Below are positions 26,461-35,760 of a stretch of DNA of 60,822 nt, in pieces. The notes below the pieces were generated by a model. That model saw only the letters and a list, made by a program, of their open reading frames with translations. It did no database searches and was not told the DNA's origin. A program made the translations under genes and the position numbers. Every line of letters begins with the position of its first letter. The first letter of the stretch is position 1. The DNA is taken from positions 1 to 60,822 of the forward strand of contig JBAWWY010000009.1 of NCBI GenBank assembly GCA_037144355.1, written 5' to 3'. Source of the DNA: JBAWWY01 sp037144355. Lineage in GTDB: Bacteria; Bacillota; Clostridia; Peptostreptococcales; Anaerovoracaceae.

Positions 26461-27429
26461 CTAACGCAATCCCTGTTTTTTTTGCAGGGCGATTACTGAT
26501 ATAACTTCGTGCGCGATACTGGCTGCTGCCCAGCAGGTAATATTGGAATGATCCAGGTCTGGGAGCACTTCAACTATATCGCATCCAACAAAACGAATTT
26601 CTTTCATGCCCATAATCAACTGTACCGCTTCATATGTGCTGAATCCTCCAATTTCGATGGTTCCTGTACCAGGTGCAAATGCTGGGTCAAGAAAATCTAC
26701 ATCGAAAGTTAAAAAGGCTTTACGATCGCCAACGGTTTGCTTAATTATTTCGCATGCCTCTTTTGTTCCAATTTCATGCAACTCATTGGCTGTAATCACA
26801 CGAATCCCCTGATCTGTGGACATCCTAATATCAGAATCATCATAATCCGTTCCGCGAATACCAATTTGAATAGAATGTTCTGGATCGATCAACCCTTCGT
26901 CAATGGCTCTACGAAATGGTGTTCCATGATTATACTTCACTCCGCCATCGACTATGTCCGTCCAATAAGCGTCATCCATATCCTGATGCGAGTCAAAGTG
27001 AATTAGGCAAACCGGGCCATGTTGTTTGGCAATCGCCCTAAGTTCTCCTAGAGTAATTGAATGATCGCCACCAAAACAAAGCGGGAAGATATCATTTTCT
27101 ACAAGGGGTTTCAGTGTTTCCTCAATCAGGCGATAGGTATCCGCGATATTTCCCGGGACACATGGAACGTCGCCATAGTCTATGCCAGACAAATAATCAA
27201 AAATGTTCACTCCCAAATTGAAGCTTCGAGGTCTAAGCATGGTGGAATTCTCTCTGATTCTAGCTGGGCCAAATCTTTGTCCACTCCTATAGGACCCACC
27301 GGTGTCAAATGGAATTCCTACGATCGCAAAATCCACATCCTCTGTAGTTTTAATAAAGGGCAATCTCATAAATGTTCTTATGCCTGTGAATCTTGGAGCT
27401 GCTGATGCGTTTTGTGGTTCATATTTCAT
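26461..27429 (-). CDS. ureohydrolase (agmatinase/guanidinobutyrase-like)
   Basis: 322 residues of the arginase/agmatinase fold. Dimanganese ligands are visible: H123 in GGDHS, D146-S-H148-Q-D150, and D243/D245 in TFDVDFLDPAFAPGTGT. The usual alanine of DAHxD is serine here. These enzymes hydrolyse guanidino compounds to urea and an amine. It lies tightly between two MttB genes (13-15 bp gaps), so its substrate is probably produced by or fed to N-demethylation: a methylated guanidino acid or guanidine is plausible (inference). Formiminoglutamase is a less likely alternative because of the agmatinase-like N-terminal segment. Confidence 0.88.
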   Translation of the reverse strand: MKYEPQNASAAPRFTGIRTFMRLPFIKTTEDVDFAIVGIPFDTGGSYRSGQRFGPARIRENSTMLRPRSFNLGVNIFDYLSGIDYGDVPCVPGNIADTYRLIEETLKPLVENDIFPLCFGGDHSITLGELRAIAKQHGPVCLIHFDSHQDMDDAYWTDIVDGGVKYNHGTPFRRAIDEGLIDPEHSIQIGIRGTDYDDSDIRMSTDQGIRVITANELHEIGTKEACEIIKQTVGDRKAFLTFDVDFLDPAFAPGTGTIEIGGFSTYEAVQLIMGMKEIRFVGCDIVEVLPDLDHSNITCWAAASIAHEVISVIALQKKQGLR

Positions 27430-27443
27430 CTCTTACCTCCTTA

Positions 27444-28895
27444 TTACAAGCCAAGTTTGCTAGTATGCGTTCCAATGATCTTATTGAAACCTTCCAGTTG
27501 CTCAGCGGTTAGAAATTCAGCCGTTTCCTGTTCGGTTATGGAAAGTGCTTTTGACTTGAGCTTGTCTGGTATTGATAGTGCACCATCCTGACTCCATGCC
27601 GTGTATCGTTTTCGATTAAAAAATTCTGGGATCCAATGTTCTTTCCTGAAATTTTTCAGGGTATGCATAGATTGTAGATATTGTCCCCCGGGTCCAACTT
27701 CATCTATTAATTCAAGGGCCAGGGATTCTGGGGTTAAGTCAACGCCTCTTGCAAAGCGTTTAATAAGACCGATGATCTCATCAGCTGCTAATATGGACTG
27801 AAGGCTTCCCATTTGGCCGGCCCCCATATATCCGTTGTCATGCACAAAATTGGTGCCGCCAAGTGCTGCGCACATGCTTGAATACATATACTCAGCACCC
27901 ATTTGCAAGTCGAAGTCGTTAGAATCCGTACAGCCCGAAATCCCAAAACTCGGCAACCCATAAAATCTTCCCAGTTCGCCAATGATAGTATGCATAAGAG
28001 CTTGCTCCGGTCCGCCATATGGGCTGATTGTCGTTTTCATGTCCATAATTGATATTGCAATTCCATACATAAATGGTGCACCCTTTGCCTTGAGTTGATG
28101 GATTACTAATCCAGCTAAACATTCGGCATTTCCTACAGCAATCGCACCAGCCAACGTTACCGGTCCTGTGGCTCCAGCCATGATTCCTGAGCAATATGTC
28201 ACTGGTATTCCATATTCAGCACACATCAACAATTTTTCCAGGGATTCTTCAGGGTTTACAAGTGGCGATATCGGTTCTGCATAATGCAGCAGGGTCGGTT
28301 TCTCCATTAACGGCTTATAGCCGCCAGCCTGCAGCGCCGCCATGTCGATCATCCCTTTTAGGCTGAATGCATCCGTTGCCAAAGTCAGATTCGGTTTGTT
28401 CGAAAATTGGCGCATCGCTTTAAAATGATGCAAATCAGCTATATGTGGATGGACATCATTGGCAAGCGCCATTGGGGCGATCCAATCGATATTCGCACAT
28501 GAATGGGCAACCTTGGTTGAATTCTCACAGTCCTTAAGGACCGCAGGTCTGACGGTATGTGTGTATTGATCCAAAAATTCCGGCATGTCAGTACCTGTTC
28601 CATAGTAAACCGAGTTCTTTTCAAGCTCTAATGAAAAGCTTCCGTCGGTGCTATAAAGCGTAAATACAGAAGGCGCTGTTTTCAAAGCATTCTCGACAAG
28701 GTTAGCCGGGATTTTAACAATTTTTCCGTCGACTTGTGCTCCGGCATTTCTTAATAATTCAATTGCTTCTTCAGAATGCACACTCATTCCAGTTTTACTC
28801 AATATACTTAGTGATGCTTCATGCAGCAACTGTAATTGGGCCTTATCCCACATCTGGAACTGAAAGGTTCCCTTTTCTGGTTGATTAACTACCAT
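27444..28895 (-). CDS. MttB-family corrinoid methyltransferase 2 (non-pyrrolysine)
   Basis: 483 residues, again without an internal TAG. It matches copy 1 along its length: YYGTGTDMPEFLDQYTHTVRP, YAEPISPLVNPEES, TGPVTLAGAIAVGNAECLAG. Differences cluster near the C-terminus and in the loops that line the barrel mouth, so the two probably act on different substrates or successive methylation states. GAGGTG precedes the start. Its stop is 15 bp before the ureohydrolase start. Confidence 0.9.
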   Translation of the reverse strand: MVVNQPEKGTFQFQMWDKAQLQLLHEASLSILSKTGMSVHSEEAIELLRNAGAQVDGKIVKIPANLVENALKTAPSVFTLYSTDGSFSLELEKNSVYYGTGTDMPEFLDQYTHTVRPAVLKDCENSTKVAHSCANIDWIAPMALANDVHPHIADLHHFKAMRQFSNKPNLTLATDAFSLKGMIDMAALQAGGYKPLMEKPTLLHYAEPISPLVNPEESLEKLLMCAEYGIPVTYCSGIMAGATGPVTLAGAIAVGNAECLAGLVIHQLKAKGAPFMYGIAISIMDMKTTISPYGGPEQALMHTIIGELGRFYGLPSFGISGCTDSNDFDLQMGAEYMYSSMCAALGGTNFVHDNGYMGAGQMGSLQSILAADEIIGLIKRFARGVDLTPESLALELIDEVGPGGQYLQSMHTLKNFRKEHWIPEFFNRKRYTAWSQDGALSIPDKLKSKALSITEQETAEFLTAEQLEGFNKIIGTHTSKLGL

Positions 28896-28908
28896 TTATT
28901 CACCTCGT

Positions 28909-29811
28909 TCATTCACAATTCAAGCCGCTACTGCAGCTGTCTTCAAGGAGTATGCTTCCCTTCGCAAGAATTTTATATACTCCACCTACTTTAATATTGA
29001 TTGAATTTTCAGTCTTAGTTAACATGCTCATAATCTTGGATGGTCGATTCATGCTTTCACCCTGTAGAAACACATTCTTCTCATTCTCCTTAATAAGGCC
29101 GCTCTTATAAAGATAATATGTTAGCGCCCCATTTGATGTGCCAGTCGCTGCTTCTTCATCAATATCATATAAGGGTGCAAAATTCCTGCAATATGCGGTG
29201 ATATCCTCCTCCGCTGCCAAGGCAAACGCATGTACTCCAACTACCTCATATTTTTTTGACAACTCTGCCAGTGCCTTGAAATCGGGATTTATTTCCATCA
29301 ATGTTTCTTTCGAGTCAACAGCCAGCATAATATCCGGTAATCCGGTGGAAACAAGTTTTGGCTCCATTATAATTTTTTCTGCAGCTATACCCATTATTCC
29401 AGCCAATTCTTCAATATTTTTATGTTCACTGATAGCCGCGATCTCAATTGGGGTGCTCATATCCATGAAAACAAAACCATCCTGGACCAATACCTCGATA
29501 TTTCCTGCCAAGGTTGAAACCATACAAACATCATTGTTTTTTATGAATCCCTTATCAAGCAGTGCTCCGAAGGCACCAATGGTTGCATGTCCGCATAAGT
29601 CAACTTCCGCAGCAGGCGTGAAATATCGGATATTAAATTGTTTTTTGCCTATCCTTTTAACAAATGCAGTCTCTGAATACTTTAACTCAGCGGCTGTTTT
29701 GATCATTACTTCTTCACATGGAAAGTCCTCTTTATTTTTAAGAATTACTACCCCAGCAGTATTGCCCCCGAAAAGTTGATCTGCAAAAGCATCAACAATA
29801 TAAAATTTCAT
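28909..29811 (-). CDS. PhzF-family isomerase/epimerase-like protein
   Basis: About 300 residues with the start at 29811 (GGGAGGA upstream, MKFYIVDAFADQ). The family marks are QLFGGNTAGVV near residue 15, the acid in YSETAFV (catalytic glutamate of PhzF), and DLCGHATIGAFG; the second half has EEAATGTSNGALTYYL. PhzF-like proteins catalyse proton shifts such as isomerisation on amino or hydroxy acids. In this operon it could act on an intermediate made by the aminotransferases or the cyclodeaminase-type enzyme. Function unproven. Confidence 0.83.
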   Translation of the reverse strand: MKFYIVDAFADQLFGGNTAGVVILKNKEDFPCEEVMIKTAAELKYSETAFVKRIGKKQFNIRYFTPAAEVDLCGHATIGAFGALLDKGFIKNNDVCMVSTLAGNIEVLVQDGFVFMDMSTPIEIAAISEHKNIEELAGIMGIAAEKIIMEPKLVSTGLPDIMLAVDSKETLMEINPDFKALAELSKKYEVVGVHAFALAAEEDITAYCRNFAPLYDIDEEAATGTSNGALTYYLYKSGLIKENEKNVFLQGESMNRPSKIMSMLTKTENSINIKVGGVYKILAKGSILLEDSCSSGLNCE

Positions 29812-29874
29812 CAATTTTCCTCCCTTCATACATGTCGCAATTGTATGGTATTTTTTATTTTCCTTGCATGACAC

Positions 29875-30999
29875 TTATTTGTCTTTCCTAAGATCATTTA
29901 TTGCTTTTGTAATCCCTTCAAGCCCAGCCTTCAGCTCATCATCTGTCTTGGGCCAAACAAATCCAATTCTCATATAGTTCCTTGGATATTCAAACCAGTT
30001 GCCGGCGCCAGGGTACGCTCCGTACGTATCGAGGAGATAATCGTAGAATTTGTCAAAATCAATACCCAATTTCTCGTCAACTTTTACAAAACAGGTACAA
30101 CCTCCCTGCGGTTCGTTCCATATTAAATAGTCCTGAGCCTCAACCCATTTCTTGCAAATGCCAAACCTTCTCATTACTTTTTCTTTCATGCTGATCAGCC
30201 ACTGGTCTCTATTTTCCAGTACTTTTAAAGCGATCTGCTCGTTTAGGAAGCTCCCATGAACATTGATCTGTTCCTTGCAAGCCAGCAAGTCTTCCATCAG
30301 ATTCAGATCCTGACTTTGCAGCCAACCAATTCGTATGCCAGGAAAACCATAGACTTTTGATGCGCTGGAGATGCTTATTGCTTTTTTGCTCAGCGTAGCG
30401 GCGATCGGCAATGGTTTTCCATAAGCCAATTCACGATATGTTTCATCAGAAATCAAATAGCATTCATTCTTTTCACAAATTGCAATGATTTTTTTCAATT
30501 CATCTTCAGTGATCATAGTACCTGCAGGGTTGATTGGGTAAGTGATACTTACAAATTTTGTAGCGGGCGTTACCATTTTATCCAGTTTATCGATATCAAA
30601 TCTATAATTTTCTTCAAAATCGCATTGCAGAAAATCTACTTTGGCTTCAATAAATTCCGGCATCATTCCATTGACGGAATAGTTTGGCCTTTGAATAACG
30701 CAGTGGTCGCCTTTGTTCAATAAAACCAATGATGCCATAAACAGCGACATGGTTGCCCCATCCGTTACAATTATCTGTTCATAAGTGGATGAGCCTCCTG
30801 CGATTTCAGCAATTTTCTTTCTCAATTCTGTTAATCCGAAATGGTCCTGATAATAAGGGAAATCGATATCTCCAATAGTCATTCCAATTGCGCTGAGCGG
30901 TCTTTCTCCCACTGAACTTTCGCCAAGATTAGATTTGATGCGATCATAGCCAACAACTTCGGCTCCTTCGATTTCGATTACATGCCTTTGAAATTTCAT
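29875..30999 (-). CDS. PLP-dependent aminotransferase class I/II
   Basis: 374 residues of fold type I. Visible are the cofactor-contact segment YPINPAGTMI (NPxG), the acid in ISDETYREL, and the Schiff-base lysine in SSASKVYGFPGIRIGW. AGGAGG precedes the start. It differs clearly from the other two class I/II enzymes in the window (32029-33159 and 36354-37487), so it probably has another amino acid as substrate. It lies between the cyclodeaminase-type gene and the PhzF gene in the MocR-controlled operon. Confidence 0.85.
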   Translation of the reverse strand: MKFQRHVIEIEGAEVVGYDRIKSNLGESSVGERPLSAIGMTIGDIDFPYYQDHFGLTELRKKIAEIAGGSSTYEQIIVTDGATMSLFMASLVLLNKGDHCVIQRPNYSVNGMMPEFIEAKVDFLQCDFEENYRFDIDKLDKMVTPATKFVSITYPINPAGTMITEDELKKIIAICEKNECYLISDETYRELAYGKPLPIAATLSKKAISISSASKVYGFPGIRIGWLQSQDLNLMEDLLACKEQINVHGSFLNEQIALKVLENRDQWLISMKEKVMRRFGICKKWVEAQDYLIWNEPQGGCTCFVKVDEKLGIDFDKFYDYLLDTYGAYPGAGNWFEYPRNYMRIGFVWPKTDDELKAGLEGITKAINDLRKDK

Positions 31000-31027
31000 A
31001 CTATATTCCTCCTGAATTTTATTTTCG

Positions 31028-32017
31028 TTAAATAAAGTCTATATTCATTCCGATGCCCTGCTCCAGTGCGCGTTTATATATGCCGGCTGCCGTCGCATTG
31101 TCCTGAATTGACATGCCTGTTGAATCAAATACCGTTATTTCTTCAGCGCTTGTCCGTCCAGTTTTTTTGCCAAGCAGTACTTCTCCAATTTCAGCGTGTA
31201 TTCTCTCAGCGCTGAACACTCCTGCAATAATTGAATTGCGGGTCTCTCCGCCACCGGTGCATTGCTCAATACTATCGACGATTACTTTTGCTCTCTTGAA
31301 AATATTAACATCCAATTCCTGCTTGCCCTCAACATCAGCACCTATTGCCGTGATATGAGTGCCGGGGCCTACCCATTCATCCATAACGATTGGCTTTCCA
31401 CCAGGAGTAACTGTCACGATAATATCTGAGCCAATACATACATCTTTCGCAAATTCACAAGGTTGAATATTCAAACTCAGTTCATTTTGCATGTCTCTTT
31501 TATAAAGATCGGCTTCTCCCGGCACCGGTGACCATACCTTAACTTCAGTAATTCCCGGCATCACTTCTTTGATCGCTCTCAGTTGCATTCTCGCCTGATT
31601 CCCTGCTCCAATAATTCCCACCACTTTTGAATCTGGTCGGGCGAGCGCCCTTGCGGCCACACCGCCAGCAGCTCCAGTTCTTACGCCGGTAATAAGTGTA
31701 GCTTCCATCATGCAGACCGGAAAGCCGTGATCCCCATGAAATAGATTGATTGTGGCAAAAAGTGTTGGCATGTTATATTTTTTAAGATTATCCCAGTAAC
31801 CCGGTGCGGCTTTTACACACGTCATATTTGTTGCTTTGGAAAAACTGGATTTTACGTCAGTTTCCGCATTCAGCTCAGGCATAATAATGGACTGAATTGG
31901 TGGTTGCACCACTTCACCTGAGTTGTAGCTCTTATACGCTATTTCAACATCCTTGATTGCATCCGGCATATTCAACAGCTTTTTTACATCTGCTTGAGTC
32001 AGTATCAGTGTTTTCAT
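31028..32017 (-). CDS. ornithine cyclodeaminase / mu-crystallin family dehydrogenase
   Basis: 329 residues. The NAD(P)-binding motif is VGIIGAGNQARMQ; a preceding stretch with KAAPGYW and the basic residues of the family line the active site, and GADVEGKQELD follows. Members include ornithine and lysine cyclodeaminases, alanine dehydrogenases and ketimine reductases. Because a ureohydrolase, which could make a diamine or diamino acid, lies in the same operon, a cyclodeaminase or ketimine reductase role fits. AAGGAGG precedes the start, and the gap to the upstream aminotransferase is 11 bp. Confidence 0.87.
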   Translation of the reverse strand: MKTLILTQADVKKLLNMPDAIKDVEIAYKSYNSGEVVQPPIQSIIMPELNAETDVKSSFSKATNMTCVKAAPGYWDNLKKYNMPTLFATINLFHGDHGFPVCMMEATLITGVRTGAAGGVAARALARPDSKVVGIIGAGNQARMQLRAIKEVMPGITEVKVWSPVPGEADLYKRDMQNELSLNIQPCEFAKDVCIGSDIIVTVTPGGKPIVMDEWVGPGTHITAIGADVEGKQELDVNIFKRAKVIVDSIEQCTGGGETRNSIIAGVFSAERIHAEIGEVLLGKKTGRTSAEEITVFDSTGMSIQDNATAAGIYKRALEQGIGMNIDFI

Positions 32018-32028
32018 TTTTCTCCTCC

Positions 32029-33159
32029 TTATTTTACTATCCCGATCTCCCGGAGATAGTCTTCAAATTTCCCAAGACATTCCGCAAAATTTTTGCGTCC
32101 AAAACCAATCCTAATGTACTGGCCTTCCATGTCATAAATATCGGCGGAGAGCACTATTATGCTTCCATTCCGCACCATATCAATGCAAAATTCGTCAATT
32201 TGCTGTTTGATATTCATTTTGAAAAAAGCTACCGTTGCCGCCTTTGGCCTTGCATAGTCGAATAAATCAGGGTACTTTGCAAAGAATCTATCGGCTATAT
32301 CAAGATTATCTCTGAGAATCTTCATGTTTCTATCAATAATTTTTTCACCGTGTTTTAGGGCTAACGTCGCGAGAAACTCAGACGGAGCCGCGTTACAAAC
32401 TGTTGTGTAATGCTTTGCTTTAGTTATTCTCTCATAAGCGTACTTGTCTTTTGTTGCGATCCATCCAATACGCAGTCCCGCCATCCCGTATGCTTTTGAC
32501 ATAACGTTCATCGAAATTGCTTTATCATAGAGGTCTACTAGCAATTGTCGCTTTTGGCCATCCAACTCCAAGCCATGATAAACTTCATCTGAATAGAGAT
32601 ACAAATCATTGGCTTTAGCAATTTCAACAATTTCATTAATTTGCTCGTCAGTAAAAACAAATCCGGTAGGGTTATTAGGAGAATTGATGCAAATCAACTT
32701 GGTGTTCGGTCTGATGAGACTTTTCAATTCTTCAAGGTCGATCATCCATTCCCCGATCGTCGACGATGGCCTGATATGCCATCGAGACACTTCAGCTCCA
32801 GCTCCTGCTGCAACATCATAAAGAGATTGATATGCCGGGAACATGCATACTACATGATCACCCGGTTCAAGCATTGACCACATGAAATTAAATATTGGTT
32901 CTTCTGCGCCGCAATGAACACTTATCTGATCAATGTTGACAGTATGGTAAAGCTTTGCTATTTCTCTCCTAAGTTCAGGGCTTCCTGGGACCTCGGTATA
33001 GCCAAGCCGAATTTTTAAAAATTCCTCAGTGGCTCCTGGTTCATAACTAAGCAGCTCTTCAACAGACATGGACTCTGCATCCGATAGCGAGAGTAAGTAT
33101 TTGGCATTGAATTCATATTGATCAAAAAACACTTCAGACTTAAAGTCATTGATTTTCAT
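32029..33159 (-). CDS. PLP-dependent aminotransferase class I/II, first gene of the MttB operon
   Basis: 376 residues with NSPNNPTGFVF, YSDEVYHG and the Schiff-base lysine in SKAYGMAGLRIGW. It is a clear paralogue of 36354-37487 (for example YTEVPGSPELRREIAKLY against YTEVPGNPELRKEIAKLY), and the pair flanks the regulator gene. The type resembles capreomycidine-synthase-like and other amino-acid aminotransferases. It is the promoter-proximal gene of the operon, transcribed from the operator-linked promoter at 33221-33249, with GGGAGG before the start. Substrate unknown. Confidence 0.86.
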   Translation of the reverse strand: MKINDFKSEVFFDQYEFNAKYLLSLSDAESMSVEELLSYEPGATEEFLKIRLGYTEVPGSPELRREIAKLYHTVNIDQISVHCGAEEPIFNFMWSMLEPGDHVVCMFPAYQSLYDVAAGAGAEVSRWHIRPSSTIGEWMIDLEELKSLIRPNTKLICINSPNNPTGFVFTDEQINEIVEIAKANDLYLYSDEVYHGLELDGQKRQLLVDLYDKAISMNVMSKAYGMAGLRIGWIATKDKYAYERITKAKHYTTVCNAAPSEFLATLALKHGEKIIDRNMKILRDNLDIADRFFAKYPDLFDYARPKAATVAFFKMNIKQQIDEFCIDMVRNGSIIVLSADIYDMEGQYIRIGFGRKNFAECLGKFEDYLREIGIVK

Positions 33160-33220
33160 TTTTCAAGGGCCTCCCTTCAACTATAACCGAACCTATTATG
33201 TTACATTTGTTTATGTCATC

Positions 33221-33279
33221 ATTATCAATCATCTTACAAGTTTTCGCTACATCCAAACCTTGACTTTTTGACCAACCAA
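33221..33279 (-). promoter_or_regulatory. MocR-type operator 1 with promoter of the aminotransferase-MttB operon
   Basis: On the minus strand, TTGGTTGG (33272-33279), 15 bp, TTGGATGT (33249-33256), then a poor -35 (TAGCGA, 33244-33249), exactly 17 bp, and -10 GATAAT (33221-33226). The same arrangement occurs at three other promoters in the window. The weak -35 with the repeat pair directly upstream is what an activator-dependent promoter looks like. Confidence 0.8.
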
Positions 33280-33289
33280 AGTTTATAAT
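33260..33289 (+). promoter_or_regulatory. promoter of the MocR-type regulator gene
   Basis: TTGACT (33260-33265) and TATAAT (33284-33289) with an 18-bp spacer, a near-consensus sigma-A promoter. The -35 and spacer coincide with operator 1, so binding there would be expected to block this promoter: autorepression coupled to activation of the divergent operon. Confidence 0.82.
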
Positions 33290-33346
33290 GAGGCAAATAA
33301 TTAGAAAACCTTCTTTATTTTGAATTTTATTGAGAGGAGAGAGACC

Positions 33347-34828
33347 ATGCCGAAGACTAAATCTGCTTATGTGGCTATTGACTGGAAGCCGGATAAGAAT
33401 CTCAAACAGCCGCTTCATAGACAAATAATTGAATTTGTGGTAAAGAAAGTATCTGCCGGCGAATGGTTAATTGGAGATAAATTGCCTTCCCAGCGTCAGC
33501 TTTCTGTGCTTTTTAATGTTAATCGCAGCACAGTGGTAGAAGCTTTGTCTGAACTGACATCTTTAGAGGTTATCGAAGCTCACTATGGCAACGGCACTCG
33601 TATTGCCAACAATACATGGTCGCTTCTTGTCTCTTCCGCTCCTCCAAACTGGGGTCGATATATCAGTTCAGGATCTCATGGTTCAAACCTCCCAACTATT
33701 CAGGAAATCAATAAGTATGAATATATTCCTGGAATTCTGAAAATCAGTACCGGCGAGTTGGGTCCTGGTCTATTACCCTCAGTTTTGATCGAAAAATCGC
33801 TCGAGAATGTTATTCAGGCTCATCCACGAATGAGTTATCTCGAACCGCTCGGCTTATTTGAATTACGAGAAGCGCTGGCGGTACGATTCCGCGAAATGGG
33901 AATGAACGTCACTCCTGCAAATATTCTGATTGTGTCCGGATCTCTTCAGGCCCTTCATTTGATATCGATTGGTATTCTGGCATCAAACTCTACAGTATTT
34001 GTTGAAAATTTGTCTTATGTTCGTTCCCTACAGATTTTTCAGTCTGCTAAAATTCATGTTCAGGAAGTTTTTATGGATGCAGACGGCATTATACCTACTA
34101 TGATTGATAGTAAGATCAGTTCTGGGAAACCTTCTCTTTTATATACAATCCCGACATTTCATAACCCGACAGGAATCACCATGCCTGAAAAAAGAAGACA
34201 TGAGCTGATTGACTGGTGCAAATTAAATCAGTTGCCCATTATTGAAGATAATGCGTATTGCGAACTCTGGATCGATTCCCCTCCGCCCCCACCCCTTAAA
34301 TCTTTTGATGAAAACGGCATGGTGCTTCATTTAGGAACTGTCTCCAAATCTTTTTCGCCAGGATTTCGTCTGGGTTGGATTGTCGCCCCTGAACCCGTTG
34401 TCTCACACCTTGGCGACATCAAGATGCAGCTGGATTACGGCGCCAATACTATTGCTCAATGGGCTTTCACAAATATTCTTGCTTCGGGCGAGTATGACGC
34501 TCATTTGGTTGACCTGCGGCAACGCCTGGGTCGCCAGCGGGACTATATGCTGGCACTTCTTGAAAAGAACTTTAGTGATATCGCCTCATGGAATCATCCA
34601 CGGGGGGGCTTTTATATTTGGTTGAAGATGAAAAGCAATATTCCCGCATCAAAAATTTTCGATTTAGCTTTGAAACAAAAAATTCTTATTAATCCTGGAG
34701 GAATTTATTCAAATTATGACAATCAATGTATTCGTCTTTCCTATGCTTATTGCTCACCAGCCGAAATGAAATCCGCACTAACTCGGCTTGCAACTATTAT
34801 CCGAAAGCAATCAAAGTTGATCAAATAA
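33347..34828 (+). CDS. MocR/GabR-type GntR transcriptional regulator with aminotransferase domain
   Basis: 493 residues; the start at 33347 has GAGGAGAG upstream. Residues 20-90 are a GntR winged helix (LPSQRQLSVLFNVNRSTVVEAL). Residues about 120-490 are a fold-type-I aminotransferase domain with HNPTG, D301 in IIEDNAY and the PLP lysine K334 in VSKSFSPGFRLGW. Such regulators sense an amino compound as its PLP adduct and bind bipartite direct repeats upstream of their targets. It is one of only two plus-strand protein genes supported here, divergent from the aminotransferase-MttB operon, and is the likely owner of the four shared operators. Confidence 0.93.
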   Translation: MPKTKSAYVAIDWKPDKNLKQPLHRQIIEFVVKKVSAGEWLIGDKLPSQRQLSVLFNVNRSTVVEALSELTSLEVIEAHYGNGTRIANNTWSLLVSSAPPNWGRYISSGSHGSNLPTIQEINKYEYIPGILKISTGELGPGLLPSVLIEKSLENVIQAHPRMSYLEPLGLFELREALAVRFREMGMNVTPANILIVSGSLQALHLISIGILASNSTVFVENLSYVRSLQIFQSAKIHVQEVFMDADGIIPTMIDSKISSGKPSLLYTIPTFHNPTGITMPEKRRHELIDWCKLNQLPIIEDNAYCELWIDSPPPPPLKSFDENGMVLHLGTVSKSFSPGFRLGWIVAPEPVVSHLGDIKMQLDYGANTIAQWAFTNILASGEYDAHLVDLRQRLGRQRDYMLALLEKNFSDIASWNHPRGGFYIWLKMKSNIPASKIFDLALKQKILINPGGIYSNYDNQCIRLSYAYCSPAEMKSALTRLATIIRKQSKLIK

Positions 34829-34829
34829 A

Positions 34830-34865
34830 AGCAGGGCGGATTTTCGCAATCCGCCCTGCTTTTTA
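34830..34865. terminator. bidirectional terminator after the regulator gene
   Basis: AGCAGGGCGGA (34830-34840) pairs with TCCGCCCTGCT (34850-34860), followed by TTTTT on the plus strand and AAAA before it. It separates the convergent regulator and chemoreceptor-like genes. Confidence 0.9.
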
Positions 34866-34869
34866 ATGA

Positions 34870-35693
34870 TTAAAGTTCCTTTGCGATTTTCATCAACTCT
34901 TCAGAAATTGTTTTAAGATCATCGATCTTTTTTTCGACTAAGCGAGTTGCCTCGGCTTGGTCTTCTGTTCTTTTGTAAGCCATTTTAGAGCTTTCAAGAG
35001 TTGTTTTGTTTGCAATCTCAACCTCCGCAATCAAGGTCTCTATATTGACGGCTGTTTTCAATGATTCGAGCGACAGTTTATGAATCTCATCCGCAACAAC
35101 CATAAATCCGGCACCATATTGCCCTGCTTGGGCGGCTTGTATAGCAGCATTCATACCAAGCAAATTGGTCTGAGCAGTAATCTCCTTGGTAAATGATAAG
35201 ATCTTGGTAATTTTTTTGTCAATTGACTGATTTCATATATTTTATTGCTTAACTCTTGCTCACTCTTTCTAATCTCTTCTGCTGAAAACGCAATTTCCTT
35301 CATGGAATCAGCTATAAGCTCAACAGTATTATTAATGCTATCTGAAACACTAGCGACTTTTAGTTCCTGATCAAGGCTAACACCGATGGAAATACACCCA
35401 ATTACGTTATAATGCTCATCATAAATTGGGCTGTCAACTTCTTTAAAGGGTATGCCGAGGAATTCCTTTGGCACATTAGTATGAACTGATTTTCTTTTGT
35501 TCATTGCAAATAGCATGGGATCGTCTTTCCCCAAATTTACATCAGTCATTTTTATAACAATGCTTTCTCCTGGAAAGTCGCCAACTATCTTTTCCGTGTC
35601 CGAAATCCATACAGTTAAATCTTTCCCAAAGACTTCTTTCAAGAATGGGCCTACCGCCAGAAAATGGCTTATAAGTTGCTTCCCCGCTATCAT
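34870..35693 (-). pseudogene. small chemoreceptor-like protein with a -1 frame change
   Basis: Read across one frame change, this is a protein of about 275 residues. An N-terminal sensor-like domain (GKDLTVWISDTEKIVGDFPG... IYDEHYNVIGCISIG) is followed by a coiled coil and a shortened MCP signalling tip (NLLGMNAAIQAAQAGQYG, FMVVADEIHKLS). The first frame runs from 35693 to a stop at 35151; the second carries the tip to 34870. The switch lies at a run of seven A (35211-35217), which in phase reads A AAA AAA, a classic -1 slippery heptamer. It may be a broken gene, a sequencing error, or programmed slippage. AGGAGG precedes the start. No transmembrane segment is seen. Confidence 0.7.
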
Positions 35694-35760
35694 TTTTCCC
35701 TCCTGATGAATGCAGAATGAGTGAACTTTAAATTGTTCTTATTTAATTCCTCTATCAATG

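Noticed and set aside
24969..28895. Pyrrolysine-containing MttB genes
   Set aside because: Neither MttB frame contains an internal TAG, both have normal full length, and no pyl genes are present.
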